Assembly (NCBI RefSeq): GCF_034321785.1
Contig: NZ_JAXLPB010000001.1
Span: 620,001-684,000, forward strand
Length of the DNA stretch: 64,000 nt
Source: Fulvimarina uroteuthidis
Lineage (GTDB): Bacteria > Pseudomonadota > Alphaproteobacteria > Rhizobiales > Rhizobiaceae
Direction: 5' to 3'
The translations under genes were made by a program, and so were the position numbers. Shown one piece after another: positions 24,734-33,321 of this stretch (its first letter is position 1; every line of letters starts with the position of its first letter). A model generated the notes under the pieces. The model saw nothing but the letters and a program-made list of their open reading frames with translations, was not told where the DNA came from and searched no databases.

Positions 24734-26332
24734 CTACTGGTTCGAGGCGTCCGGCTGCGGGCTGGCCGGCTCGATCATGCCCTGCGGCCGGACCGCCGGA
24801 GCGATATCGGTCTGCGGCGGCGTGGCGGCACCTGTGCCGGATGGCTGCGCGGCCGGGGCCGGTTCGGCGGAAACCGGTTCATCCGGCGTCCCCGCCGTGC
24901 TGTCGCTCGGCTGGGTTTCGCCCGGCGCCTGCGGCTCCTGCCCCGCTTGCGCGCCGACCCGATCGGTGCCGATCACCTGTTCGACCGTCGAGCCATCGCT
25001 AGCGGCGACACGCCACACCGTATTGCCCGCATCGTCCGCAACCAGCAATGCGCCGGTTCCATCGATGCCGACGCCGACGGGACGGCCGCGCGCATTGTCG
25101 CCGTCGAGGAAGCCGGTGACGACCTCGACCGGATCCCCCGCCGGCTTGCCGTTCTCGAACGGCACGTAGACGACGTGATAGCCGCTGAAATGATCGCGGT
25201 TCCACGAACCATGCTCGCCGATGAAGGCGCCGTTCGCATAGGCTTCGGGCAGTGCCGAATCGTAGGAGAATTCGAGGCCGAGGGCCGCGACATGGCTCGA
25301 AAGCGCGTAGTCGGGCGAAATCGCCTTCTCCACCATGTCCGGACGGTGCGGCATGACCCGCTCGTCGACATGCTGGCCGTAATAGCTCCACGGCCAGCCG
25401 TAGAAACCGTCTTCCTGCACCGAGGTCAGATAATCGGGCACGAGATTGGGGCCGAGTTCGTCGCGTTCGTTGATCACCGCCCAGAGCTCGCCGGTTTCCG
25501 GATGGAAGGTCAGGCCGTTCGGGTTGCGCAGACCCGAGGCGTAGACGCGTGCCGCGCCGGTCTCGCGGTCGATCTCCCAGATGGCGGCGCGTCCCTTCTC
25601 GGCTTCGAGGCCGCGCTCGACGATGTTCGAGTTCGAACCCACCGAGGCGTAGAGATATTGCCCGTCCGGCGACAGTGCCAGATCCTTGGTCCAGTGATGG
25701 TTGATCGGCCCGCCCGGAAGCGGGGTCAGCACCGTCGGTTCGGCGGTGATTTCGCTGTCGCCGAGCTGGTAGGGATAGGAGATGACGGCTTCCGTCGAGG
25801 CGACATAGAGCGTGTCGTCGATCCAGGCGACGCCGAACGGCGAAGCGAGGTCGGTCAGGAGATCGGACCGCTCGTCGACCGTGCCGTCCCGGTCGGTGTC
25901 GCGCAGGAGCGTGATCCGGTTGGTTTCCGGCGCTTCGCCGCCGCCGCCGCCATGGGCGATCGACATGATCCAGCCGCGGATATAGTCCTTCGGGCGGTTG
26001 AGCGGTTTGCCGGACGGCCCTTTCGACTGGACGACGAGCACGTCCCCGTTCGGCAGGGTGTGGACCGTGCGCGGATTGCCGAGATCCTGGGCGTAAGGCG
26101 TCACCGTCAGCCCCTCGGGCACGGTGGGCGTCTCGCCCTCGTCCCATCCGGTGACGGCCGCGACCTTCATGTCAGGCAGCAGCGACTGCTCGGGCTCGGG
26201 CAGGACGGGATCGGCGCCGAACTGCTGCGAGGGATCGAAATCGCCGTCGTCGCTGCAGGCACCGAATGTAAGAAGGGCGACGGCGCTGACCGTCAGGCCG
26301 AGCGCGCGGGTCGTGCGCAGATGCTTATTCAT
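24734..26332 (-). CDS. PQQ-type sugar dehydrogenase-like lipoprotein (sorbosone/glucose dehydrogenase family)
   Basis: A 532-residue exported lipoprotein. A signal peptide ends in the lipobox LLTFGAC, with the Cys at about residue 26. The body is a six-bladed beta-propeller of the soluble glucose/sorbosone dehydrogenase family, with DLGNPRTVHTLPNGDVLV, LALSPDGQYLYASVGSNSN, YASGLRNPNGLTFHPETGELW, FIGEHGSWNRDHFSGY and GRPVGVGIDGTGALLVADD. The last 95 residues are a Pro/Glu/Ala-rich, probably disordered tail, unusual for the family. The start overlaps the upstream membrane-protein gene by 8 bp. The substrate and PQQ use are not shown by sequence. Confidence 0.85.
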   Translation of the reverse strand: MNKHLRTTRALGLTVSAVALLTFGACSDDGDFDPSQQFGADPVLPEPEQSLLPDMKVAAVTGWDEGETPTVPEGLTVTPYAQDLGNPRTVHTLPNGDVLVVQSKGPSGKPLNRPKDYIRGWIMSIAHGGGGGEAPETNRITLLRDTDRDGTVDERSDLLTDLASPFGVAWIDDTLYVASTEAVISYPYQLGDSEITAEPTVLTPLPGGPINHHWTKDLALSPDGQYLYASVGSNSNIVERGLEAEKGRAAIWEIDRETGAARVYASGLRNPNGLTFHPETGELWAVINERDELGPNLVPDYLTSVQEDGFYGWPWSYYGQHVDERVMPHRPDMVEKAISPDYALSSHVAALGLEFSYDSALPEAYANGAFIGEHGSWNRDHFSGYHVVYVPFENGKPAGDPVEVVTGFLDGDNARGRPVGVGIDGTGALLVADDAGNTVWRVAASDGSTVEQVIGTDRVGAQAGQEPQAPGETQPSDSTAGTPDEPVSAEPAPAAQPSGTGAATPPQTDIAPAVRPQGMIEPASPQPDASNQ

Positions 26333-26780
26333 AATTGGAAACTCCAACGCCATGCTTGAAGACGAGCGAACGTCCGAGCCATGCGGTCATGAAAATCACG
26401 AGGACGGTGACGGCCGACAGGACGAGGCCCCAGGGCATCACGGCGGTCCAGCCGTCGCCGGCATGGACGAGACTGTTGACGAAGGCGAGCACCAGCGAGG
26501 CGACGAAGCCGACTGCGTATGGCAAGGTCGCCGACTGCTCGCGGATCGCCCGGCTGGCGATGAGATCGACGAGACCGGCGAGAAGCGCGATGCCGCCGAA
26601 GACGAGGCCCGCAAGCAGAAGCCAGGCGGAAAAGTCCTGCCACATCAGGTTCGTCGTCGCGACATAGGCGAGATCGGTCATCAGCACGAGTGTGAAGCAG
26701 ACGGTGGGGAACGAGGCGAACATGGCGTGGATCGGTTGTCCGTCGATCGATGCCTTGGACGCTGGGTGCGGATAATCCAT
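26325..26780 (-). CDS. DUF2231-type membrane protein
   Basis: A 151-residue membrane protein with four hydrophobic segments (about residues 25-45, 58-80, 88-108 and 118-138). The N-terminal ASIDGQPIHAMFASFPTVCF resembles DUF2231, where a His-Pro-Phe-type motif near the first helix is typical. The stop overlaps the start of the sugar-dehydrogenase-like gene by 8 bp, and this pairing recurs in other bacteria, suggesting a joint redox role in the membrane. The ribosome-binding site is weak. Function unknown. Confidence 0.78.
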   Translation of the reverse strand: MDYPHPASKASIDGQPIHAMFASFPTVCFTLVLMTDLAYVATTNLMWQDFSAWLLLAGLVFGGIALLAGLVDLIASRAIREQSATLPYAVGFVASLVLAFVNSLVHAGDGWTAVMPWGLVLSAVTVLVIFMTAWLGRSLVFKHGVGVSNYE

Positions 26781-27000
26781 GGAAGAAAGGTCTCGCGTGG
26801 AAAGAGGGAACGTCTCTGTGATACGAGCCTCGCCCCCTCCAGGTTCCCATGACACACTGTCAATCCTTGCCGCGCCCCCGCTCCGCCCCGCTTGCGCGCC
26901 GATGCACCGTCCAAGCGCCCGAGCCCGATGGCTCCCGCCTTCGGGAATTTCGTTCATCTCGCCCGCGCCATGATCCGGTGACGTTACGTGCAGACGGAAC
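26781..27000. other. Non-coding region upstream of the DUF2231 gene
   Basis: No gene is supported here. Together with the repeat element at 27001-27107 it makes a 324-bp intergenic stretch between two minus-strand genes and should hold the promoter for the DUF2231 pair. No promoter hexamers stand out. Confidence 0.45.
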
Positions 27001-27016
27001 CTCGAGCATCGGCCTC

Positions 27017-27107
27017 AAAAATCGGAATCGATTTTCGGAAAGCCCGATGCGCGAGATCGAAACCATCGTTGAAGCATGGGGCGTTTATCCAGACGCACGA
27101 TGCTTTA
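27017..27107. repeat. Rhizobial mosaic-type palindromic element beside pip
   Basis: Two palindromes lie within about 90 bp. The first is AAAATCG, loop GAAT, CGATTTT (27018-27035). The second (27072-27106) is a compound hairpin of AAGCAT with ATGCTT enclosing GCGT with ACGC around TTATCCAG. The sequence style (TCGATTTTCGG and GACGCACGATGC) is that of dispersed intergenic repeats I recall from rhizobial genomes. The outer edge supplies the TAA stop of the minus-strand pip gene. Confidence 0.55.
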
Positions 27108-28052
27108 GCGCGCGAACCGGTCCGTCGTGGCGATCAGCCTGTCCAGGATTCCCGGTTCGTCGAAGGCGTGGCCGGCGCCCTCGACCATGTGGAAGGCCGC
27201 GTCAGGCCAGGCTTTCGCCAGTTCGAAGGCCGAGCGCATGGGGCACGGCATGTCGTAGCGTCCGTGGACGATCGCGCCGGGCATGCCCTTCAGCCGGCCT
27301 GCATCGCGCAGGAGCTGGCCGTCCTCCAGCCAGCAGCCATGCGTGAAATAATGGTTCTCGATCCGCGCGAAGGCGAGCGCGAAGCGGCCGTCCGTGAAGA
27401 TCGAAGTCAGTTCCTCGCTCGGCAGGAGCTTGATCGTCCGCGCCTCCCACCGGCTCCAGGCTTTCGCCGCTTCAAGCCTCGCGGCTTCGTCCTGCCCGAC
27501 GAGGCGCCTGCGATAGGCCGCGATCATGTCGCCGCGCTCGTCTTCGGGGATGTGCGCCTGAAAGCGCTCGAATTCGTCCGGATAGATCTCGGAGACGCCG
27601 AACGTGTAGTACCAGTCGAGTTCGGCGCGGGTGATCAGATAGACGCCGCGAAGAACCAGTTCGCTGACGCGTTCGGGATGGGTCTGCGCATAGGCGAGCG
27701 CCAGCGTCGAGCCCCAGGACCCGCCGAACACCTGCCATGTCTCGCAGCCGACGATGGCGCGCAGCCGCTCGATATCGGCGACGAGATGCCAGGTCGTGTT
27801 CGCTTCCAGCGAGGCATGGGGCACGGAGCGGCCGCATCCGCGCTGGTCGAACAGCAGGATGTCGTATCGCGCCGGATCGAACAGGCGCCGCTGATTCGGG
27901 CTGCAGCCGCCGCCCGGCCCGCCATGCAGGAAGACGACCGGCTTCGCGCCCTTCGTTCCGCAGCGCTCGAAATAGATCTCGTGCCCCTCGCCGACTTCGA
28001 GCATGCCGGTTTCGTAGGGCTCGATCGGCGGGTAGAACGTGCGCAATGTCAT
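27105..28052 (-). CDS. pip: Proline iminopeptidase
   Basis: A 315-residue alpha/beta-hydrolase that removes N-terminal proline from peptides in the cytoplasm. Landmarks are the oxyanion region HGGPGGGCSPNQRRLFDP, DQRGCGRS, the nucleophile elbow GGSWGS (Ser about 113), the Asp of VHGRYDMPCP and the His of VEGAGHAFDEPG. Length matches the S33 family. Its stop codon lies in the edge of a palindromic repeat, so the extreme C-terminus may have been fixed by that insertion. Confidence 0.93.
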   Translation of the reverse strand: MTLRTFYPPIEPYETGMLEVGEGHEIYFERCGTKGAKPVVFLHGGPGGGCSPNQRRLFDPARYDILLFDQRGCGRSVPHASLEANTTWHLVADIERLRAIVGCETWQVFGGSWGSTLALAYAQTHPERVSELVLRGVYLITRAELDWYYTFGVSEIYPDEFERFQAHIPEDERGDMIAAYRRRLVGQDEAARLEAAKAWSRWEARTIKLLPSEELTSIFTDGRFALAFARIENHYFTHGCWLEDGQLLRDAGRLKGMPGAIVHGRYDMPCPMRSAFELAKAWPDAAFHMVEGAGHAFDEPGILDRLIATTDRFAR

Positions 28053-28176
28053 GAAACGGTCCTTGGACGAAATCGGAAACGAGGGATGCAGTCGAACCCG
28101 ATGCGGCGGTCGAAGACAAGGAGGGTGCCAAGGGTTTTCGGCCCTCCCGGGGCCGATGCCGGACCCCCGCAGAGCG

Positions 28177-29310
28177 TCACAGACCGTCGTCGAACTCCTC
28201 GATCAGCAGGCGGACGACGCTGCGGATGGCCTCGGCGTCGCTGGCGCCCTCGCCTTGCCGCTGCGCGAAGCGCTCGACCTGCCGGTCGGCACTGGTGCCG
28301 TTCGCGGCGATCCGCCGAACATGCAGCACCTCCTCGAGGCAGCCGAGGGCCTCGGCGTGCGGCGACACCAGTTCGATGAGTTCGTCGATCAGCTCGGCGA
28401 AGGGCACGATCTCACCGATGCCGAAGTCGATGAGGCCGTCCGAGACCCCGTAGCGCTGGGCCCGCCAGCGGTTTTCCTGGATCAGGAACCGGTCGTAGCG
28501 CCGCCAGCGCATGTTCGACTTGCGCAAGGTGTAGAGCAGGCGGAAGATCGACTGGGTGAGCGCGGCGATCGCCAGCGCGTCCTCGAGCCTCGGCGAGACG
28601 TCGCAGATGCGCGATTCCAGCGTCGGGTAATTGGCCGACGGGCGCACGTCCCACCAGATCTTCGAACAGTCCTCGATCATCCCCGTCCTGATGATGACGT
28701 TGGCGGCGCGCTGATAGTCGGACCAGCTCGAAAAGCTCGGCGGCAGCCCGGTCCGCGGCATGTTGTCGAAGACGCTGAGCCGGTAGGATTTGAGCCCCGT
28801 TTCCTGCCCCTGCCAGAACGGGGACGAGGTGGACAGCGCCAGAAGATGCGGCAGGAAATAGGAGAACTGGCCGAGAAGATCGATCCGCATGTCGTCGTCC
28901 TCGATCCCGACATGCACGTGCATGCCGCAGATCAGCATGCGCCGGGCGACGGCGGCGAGATCCTCCTCGAGGTCGCGATAGCGCTTCTTCTCGGTGAACT
29001 GCTGTTCGTCCCACTTGGCGAAGGGGTGCGTCGAGACCGCGAGCGGTGCCAGGCCGTAGGAGGCTGCGATGCGGGCGACGGTGCGGCGCAGTCTCGTCAG
29101 GTCGTCGCGGGCCTCCGCGATCGTCCCGCAGACCCGCGTCCCGATCTCCAGCTGGCATTTCAGGAATTCGTGGGTGACCTGATCGCCGAGCTCGGCCGCG
29201 CAATCGGCGAACAGACCATCGGGAACCGACGCAAGATCAAGGGTTTCGCGATCGATGAGGAGATATTCCTCTTCGACGCCAAGGGAGAAGGTCGGCGCTG
29301 TCTCTTTCAT
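28177..29310 (-). CDS. Carboxylate-amine ligase, YbdK family (glutamate-cysteine ligase type 2)
   Basis: A 377-residue member of the GCS2/YbdK family, ATP-dependent ligases with weak gamma-glutamylcysteine synthetase activity in E. coli. Motifs are FSLGVEEEYLLID at the N-terminus, CQLEIGTRVC, the metal-binding CGMHVHVGIED, and WWDVRPSANYPTLESRICD. The ATG at 29310 is chosen because family members begin right before the GVEEE motif; the longer frame reaches into the divergent lysE gene region. The true substrate is uncertain. Confidence 0.88.
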   Translation of the reverse strand: MKETAPTFSLGVEEEYLLIDRETLDLASVPDGLFADCAAELGDQVTHEFLKCQLEIGTRVCGTIAEARDDLTRLRRTVARIAASYGLAPLAVSTHPFAKWDEQQFTEKKRYRDLEEDLAAVARRMLICGMHVHVGIEDDDMRIDLLGQFSYFLPHLLALSTSSPFWQGQETGLKSYRLSVFDNMPRTGLPPSFSSWSDYQRAANVIIRTGMIEDCSKIWWDVRPSANYPTLESRICDVSPRLEDALAIAALTQSIFRLLYTLRKSNMRWRRYDRFLIQENRWRAQRYGVSDGLIDFGIGEIVPFAELIDELIELVSPHAEALGCLEEVLHVRRIAANGTSADRQVERFAQRQGEGASDAEAIRSVVRLLIEEFDDGL

Positions 29311-29419
29311 CGAACGAGTGTGTGTGGCAGGTCGATCGAAGACAAGTGAGATTTCCGCCACACGCCTTCCGATATCGCCGTTTGACGTTGGAGGAAGGAC
29401 ACAATCACGAGAACGCGCC

Positions 29420-30061
29420 ATGCCGGTCGATCCATCCACCTATCTCGCCTTCGTCGCCGCCTCCATGCTGCTCCTCGCGATCCCGGGACCCACGGTGATC
29501 ATGGTCGTCGGCCAGTCGCTCGCCCACGGCCGGCCCGCCGCGCTCGCAAGCGTCGTCGGCGTCGGTCTCGGAGACCTGTGCCTCGCCATCCTGTCGCTTG
29601 CAGGTGTCGGCGCATTGCTCGCGGCTTCGGCAGGCGCCTTCACCCTCATGAAATGGATCGGCGCGCTCTATCTCGTCTATCTCGGGATCAGACTCTGGCG
29701 CGCGCCGGTCACGCCGATCGGAGAGACCGGCATGCACGGCACGTCGGAAACGGTCCCGAAGATGAAGATCCTGCGCGAGGCGTTCCTCGTCACCCTGTTC
29801 AACCCGAAGGGGATCGTCTTCTTCGTCGCCTTCGTGCCCCAGTTCGTCGACTGGTCGGCCGCCTACTGGCCCCAGGCGATCATCTTCGTCGCAACCTTCA
29901 CGACCCTCGCCATGGCGAACGGCTTCGTGTTCGCGCTCGCCGCCAGCCGGGCGAGACGTCTTGCGACGCGGCCCTTCATGCTGCGCGCCCTGCAACGCGC
30001 CGGGGGCGCCTGCCTCGCGGGAGCGGGTTTGCTTGCCCTGGCCGCGCGGCGCCCGATCTGA
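29420..30061 (+). CDS. LysE/RhtB-family amino-acid exporter
   Basis: A 213-residue inner-membrane exporter with six hydrophobic segments. Family signatures are AIPGPTVIMVVGQSLAHGR at the end of helix 1, KWIGALYLVYLGIRLWR and FLVTLFNPKGIVFFVAFVPQF. Members export amino acids or homoserine lactones; the substrate here is not known. It is divergent from the YbdK-type gene, with 109 bp between starts. The ATG at 29420 gives the standard N-terminus. Confidence 0.9.
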   Translation: MPVDPSTYLAFVAASMLLLAIPGPTVIMVVGQSLAHGRPAALASVVGVGLGDLCLAILSLAGVGALLAASAGAFTLMKWIGALYLVYLGIRLWRAPVTPIGETGMHGTSETVPKMKILREAFLVTLFNPKGIVFFVAFVPQFVDWSAAYWPQAIIFVATFTTLAMANGFVFALAASRARRLATRPFMLRALQRAGGACLAGAGLLALAARRPI

Positions 30062-30314
30062 GCGGCAAGGACGAAAAAGGGGAATCCGGTTTGTCGATCG
30101 ACCCGGCGCGGCAAGCCATAACCCTACAGTCTCGAGCAATGCCGGTTTAGCGTCCGAGGCTGTGAGCGGCGCCGAACTCTTCTCCCGTCAGCCTCGGGCG
30201 CGGGCGGCGATCGATGTCGGCCACGCAGCCCGCGCGCCGAGCTTGTGTCCGCAAGCTTCGCACGGCACCATGTCGCACGGGCCCAGGAATTCGACCTTGC
30301 CGAAGGAAACGCCG

Positions 30315-30632
30315 ATGTCACGCGCCCTCGCCGCTGCCCTGTTCGTTCTTTCAGCTTTTGCCGCCACGCCATCGGCCGCCGCCGACAGTTGCGGCTTCTT
30401 CGCGATCGCGGGCGCGTTTCCGAGTTTTCCCGGTGCCGATCGACGGTCCGACGAGATCGGCGGATCGGCATGGGGGCTCGATTCCTCCGACAGTCCGAAT
30501 GCGGGCCGCGGTCTCTGGGTCGTCGCCGAAGGGCCCGGCTCGCGGGCGCAGGCGGAAGGCTGGGCGCGCGACTACCGGGCGAAGGGCGTCGGCGACGCCT
30601 ATGTCACGCGCCGCTGCTTTTTCGGGGAATGA
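30315..30632 (+). CDS. Small secreted protein, SPOR-like
   Basis: A 105-residue protein with a clear signal peptide (SRALAAALFVLSAFAATPSAAA, listed in part as LAAALFVLSAFAA) and two cysteines in the mature part. The C-terminal half (LWVVAEGPGSRAQAEGWARDY, shown in part VVAEGPGSRAQAEGWA, then AYVTRRCF) resembles a short SPOR-like fold. AAGGAAA lies upstream of the ATG. Longer upstream frames overlap lysE and look like shadows. No specific function can be given. Confidence 0.65.
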   Translation: MSRALAAALFVLSAFAATPSAAADSCGFFAIAGAFPSFPGADRRSDEIGGSAWGLDSSDSPNAGRGLWVVAEGPGSRAQAEGWARDYRAKGVGDAYVTRRCFFGE

Positions 30633-30659
30633 AGGGCGATCCCGTTCCCGAAACGCGCA

Positions 30660-31595
30660 TCAGGCGGCGAAGCGGCTCGCATCGACGCCGTAATGGTTCA
30701 CGTAACGCGGATTGATCCGGTCGCGCGGCAGGACGATGAGGACGTCGGTGGTCCCGAACTGCTCGTCGATCACAGCGCCCTCGCCGATGCAGCAGCCGAT
30801 CCGCAAATATCCCTTGAGGAGAGGCGGCAGACCGGCAAGCGCCTGCTTCGGCTCGATCGCGAGCGGCCCCGCTTCGGCAAAGGTCGCGCGATGGGCGAGC
30901 GCCCGCACGCGCCATTCGGCCGGCGCCGGTGCCACGTCGCGCAGGAAAGCGAGGGAATTGCCGATCTTCTTGGGGTCGGTTCCCTCGATCGACGCACAGC
31001 CGAACAGAACGTCGATCTTGTGCGCGATCACATAGGCCCAGATGCCCTGCCAGAGCAGTTCGACCGTGCGCTTGCCGCGATAGTCCTTCAACACGCAGGA
31101 CCGCCCGAGCTCCAGAAAGCGCAAGCCCTTGTGCCGCTCCAGCATCGGGGCGATATCGAATTCGCCGGCCGTGTAGAAGCCGCCGGCAAGCCGTGCGCCC
31201 GCCTCCCGCATCAGCCGGTAGGTCCCCACGATGCGTTCGGTCACCGGCCCCGTCCGGCCGTGATCGATGACCAGAAGATGGTCGCAATAGCGGTCGAAGC
31301 CGTCCTTGTCGCGCCGCGTCAGGGTCTGGACGCGGGAGGGCTTGGCACTCATTTCCTCGTAGAAGACATGATAGCGCAGATGTTGCGCCGCCCTCACCTC
31401 GATCGGCGAGCGGGCGAGTCTGACTTCCAGGGAACCGATCCTGCCAAGGGTGGGGGCATTCGCGTCGAACCGTGTGGCCAGATGCACGATCTTGGCGGAA
31501 AGATCGCGCGGCAGAAGTTTGGCCGCCTTCGAGCGGGGAGGCTCGGCCCGTTTCAGCACCAGCGCATTCTTTCCGGTACCGGCAAATGCAAACAT
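30660..31595 (-). CDS. olsB: L-ornithine N-alpha-acyltransferase OlsB (ornithine lipid synthesis)
   Basis: A 311-residue GNAT-like acyltransferase that transfers a 3-hydroxyacyl chain from ACP to ornithine, the first step of ornithine-lipid synthesis. Typical features are EVRAAQHLRYHVFYEEMSA, CDHLLVIDH, VGTYRLMRE, FLELGRSCVLKDYRG and GCASIEGTDP. olsA, the second-step gene, is not nearby. The start at 31595 follows the family; an upstream frame extends 42 residues without similarity. Confidence 0.87.
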   Translation of the reverse strand: MFAFAGTGKNALVLKRAEPPRSKAAKLLPRDLSAKIVHLATRFDANAPTLGRIGSLEVRLARSPIEVRAAQHLRYHVFYEEMSAKPSRVQTLTRRDKDGFDRYCDHLLVIDHGRTGPVTERIVGTYRLMREAGARLAGGFYTAGEFDIAPMLERHKGLRFLELGRSCVLKDYRGKRTVELLWQGIWAYVIAHKIDVLFGCASIEGTDPKKIGNSLAFLRDVAPAPAEWRVRALAHRATFAEAGPLAIEPKQALAGLPPLLKGYLRIGCCIGEGAVIDEQFGTTDVLIVLPRDRINPRYVNHYGVDASRFAA

Positions 31596-31722
31596 GCTTC
31601 GTCTCGCTCCACCAACTTCAGGCGTCTTCGCGCATCCTCTAGTCTCGTTACACAACGGTCCGATGACAAGGGCTCTTTCGGCACTATCCAGATGAATGAT
31701 CGGCTCGTCTGCGCGTTCCATG

Positions 31723-32715
31723 TCATCCGATGTCGACGACGACGCGTCCGCGCACCTTGCCCTCGATCAGCGCCTGCGCGGTTTCGATGACCGCGTCGAA
31801 CGGGACCTCGGAGGAGATCTCGGCGAGCTTCGTCCTGTCGAGATCGGACGCCAGGCGTTGCCAGGCCTCAATGCGCCGCTCCGGGGTCATCATCACCGAA
31901 TCGATGCCGTGCAGCGAGACGCCGCGCAGGATGAACGGCATGACGGTGGCCGGCAGATCGGCCCCTTGCGCAAGGCCGCAGGCGGCCACGGCGCCGTGGC
32001 GCTTCGTGCCGGCCAGCATGTTGACCAGCGTATGCGAGCCGACGCAATCGACGCCGGCGGCCCAGCGCTCCTTGTCGAGCGGCTTGCCCTTTTCCGAAAG
32101 TTCGGCCCGGTCCATGATCTCGCCCGCGCCGAGACGTTTCAGATAGTCATGCTCTGAGGCGCGCCCGGTCACCGCGATCACGTCCCATCCGAGCTTGGAC
32201 AGGACCGACACTGCGATGGAGCCGACGCCGCCCGTGGCGCCGGAGACGATCACCGGCCCCTTGTCAGGCGTCATTCCGGCGTCTTCGAGGGCGAGGACGG
32301 AGAGCATTGCGGTATAGCCCGCGGTGCCGATCGCCATCGCGTCCCGCGCCGAAAACGCGTCCGGCCGCTTCACCAGCCATTCGCCCTTGACGCGGGCGCG
32401 CTCGGAATAGCCGCCATAATGGGTTTCCGACAGGCCCCAGCCGTTGAGGACGACCTTGTCGCCCGGCTTCCAGGCCTCATTGCGCGACGCGACGACCTCC
32501 CCGGCGAGATCGATGCCGGCGATCATCGGCCATCGCCGCACGATCGGCGACTTGCCGGTGATGGCCAGACCATCCTTGTAGTTGACGGTCGAGGCTTCGA
32601 CGCGAACGTCGACATCGCCGTCCATCAGCTCGTCCGACGTCATCTCGGTCATTTCGACCGTCTGGTTCTTGTCGTCGTCGCGGCTGATCAGGACTGCCCG
32701 GAATGTGTCGGCCAT
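31723..32715 (-). CDS. Acrylyl-CoA reductase-like zinc-free MDR oxidoreductase (AcuI/YhdH type)
   Basis: A 330-residue medium-chain NADPH-dependent reductase. The GroES-like N-terminal domain has STVNYKDGLAITGKSPIV and GIDLAGEVV. The Rossmann domain carries SGATGGVGSIAVSVL (about residues 153-167) and VTGRASEHDYLKRLGA. No structural-zinc cysteines are seen, in line with the YhdH/AcuI group, which reduces acryloyl-CoA to propionyl-CoA. GGGAGGG precedes the ATG. Confidence 0.9.
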   Translation of the reverse strand: MADTFRAVLISRDDDKNQTVEMTEMTSDELMDGDVDVRVEASTVNYKDGLAITGKSPIVRRWPMIAGIDLAGEVVASRNEAWKPGDKVVLNGWGLSETHYGGYSERARVKGEWLVKRPDAFSARDAMAIGTAGYTAMLSVLALEDAGMTPDKGPVIVSGATGGVGSIAVSVLSKLGWDVIAVTGRASEHDYLKRLGAGEIMDRAELSEKGKPLDKERWAAGVDCVGSHTLVNMLAGTKRHGAVAACGLAQGADLPATVMPFILRGVSLHGIDSVMMTPERRIEAWQRLASDLDRTKLAEISSEVPFDAVIETAQALIEGKVRGRVVVDIG

Positions 32716-32793
32716 CGGATGCCCTCCCTTTGGATTACGGCCTCTCGGCCCGGCGTTTCGTTGCACATGAGGAGAGGGCGAGCGGCGGGGAAG

Positions 32794-33321
32794 TCAATCG
32801 GTGGACGATCGGCGCCGCGCCCGGCGCTCGCGCAGCGGATGCAGGATCAGCTCGTCGAGCACGATGAGGGCCGCCCCCACGCTGATGAAGCTGTCGGCGA
32901 GATTGAACACGGCGAACTCGAAGAGCGGCGTGTGGAAGAACACGTAATCCACCACATAGCCGAGCCAGACCCGGTCGATCAGGTTGCCGATCGCCCCGCC
33001 CACGACGATCGCCAGCGCGATATGGGTGAGCGTCCGGTCCACCGGCGTCTTGATCCACAGATAGAACACGGCGACGAGAACGACGCAGGCCAGGAGCGCG
33101 AGCCCCATCGGCCCGATGTCGGAAAACATCGAGAAGGCGATACCGGTGTTCCGGGCGTGCAGCAGGGCGAGGAACGGCAGGATTGGAATCGCCTCGCCGA
33201 GATCCATGGTCGCCACCACCAGCGCCTTCACCGCCTGGTCGAGCACGACGGCGAGAACGACGATGGCGATGTTCGTCAGGACGAGGTTGCGGGCGGACGT
33301 CGTCTTGGTGTCAGGGTTCAT
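32794..33321 (-). CDS. lspA: Lipoprotein signal peptidase
   Basis: LspA (175 aa) is the inner-membrane aspartic protease that cleaves lipoprotein signal peptides. Four membrane segments are evident. The conserved LDQAVKALV, ARNTGIAFS, GGAIGNLIDRVWLGYVVDY and FNLADSFISVG motifs include both catalytic Asp residues (in VVDY and NLADS). Its ATG overlaps the stop of the upstream methyltransferase gene (ATGA). Confidence 0.96.
   Translation of the reverse strand: MNPDTKTTSARNLVLTNIAIVVLAVVLDQAVKALVVATMDLGEAIPILPFLALLHARNTGIAFSMFSDIGPMGLALLACVVLVAVFYLWIKTPVDRTLTHIALAIVVGGAIGNLIDRVWLGYVVDYVFFHTPLFEFAVFNLADSFISVGAALIVLDELILHPLRERRARRRSSTD

Noticed and set aside
24611..26359. A 582-residue plus-strand open frame
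   Set aside because: Antisense to the sugar-dehydrogenase lipoprotein, which has a signal peptide, lipobox, propeller motifs and its own terminator.
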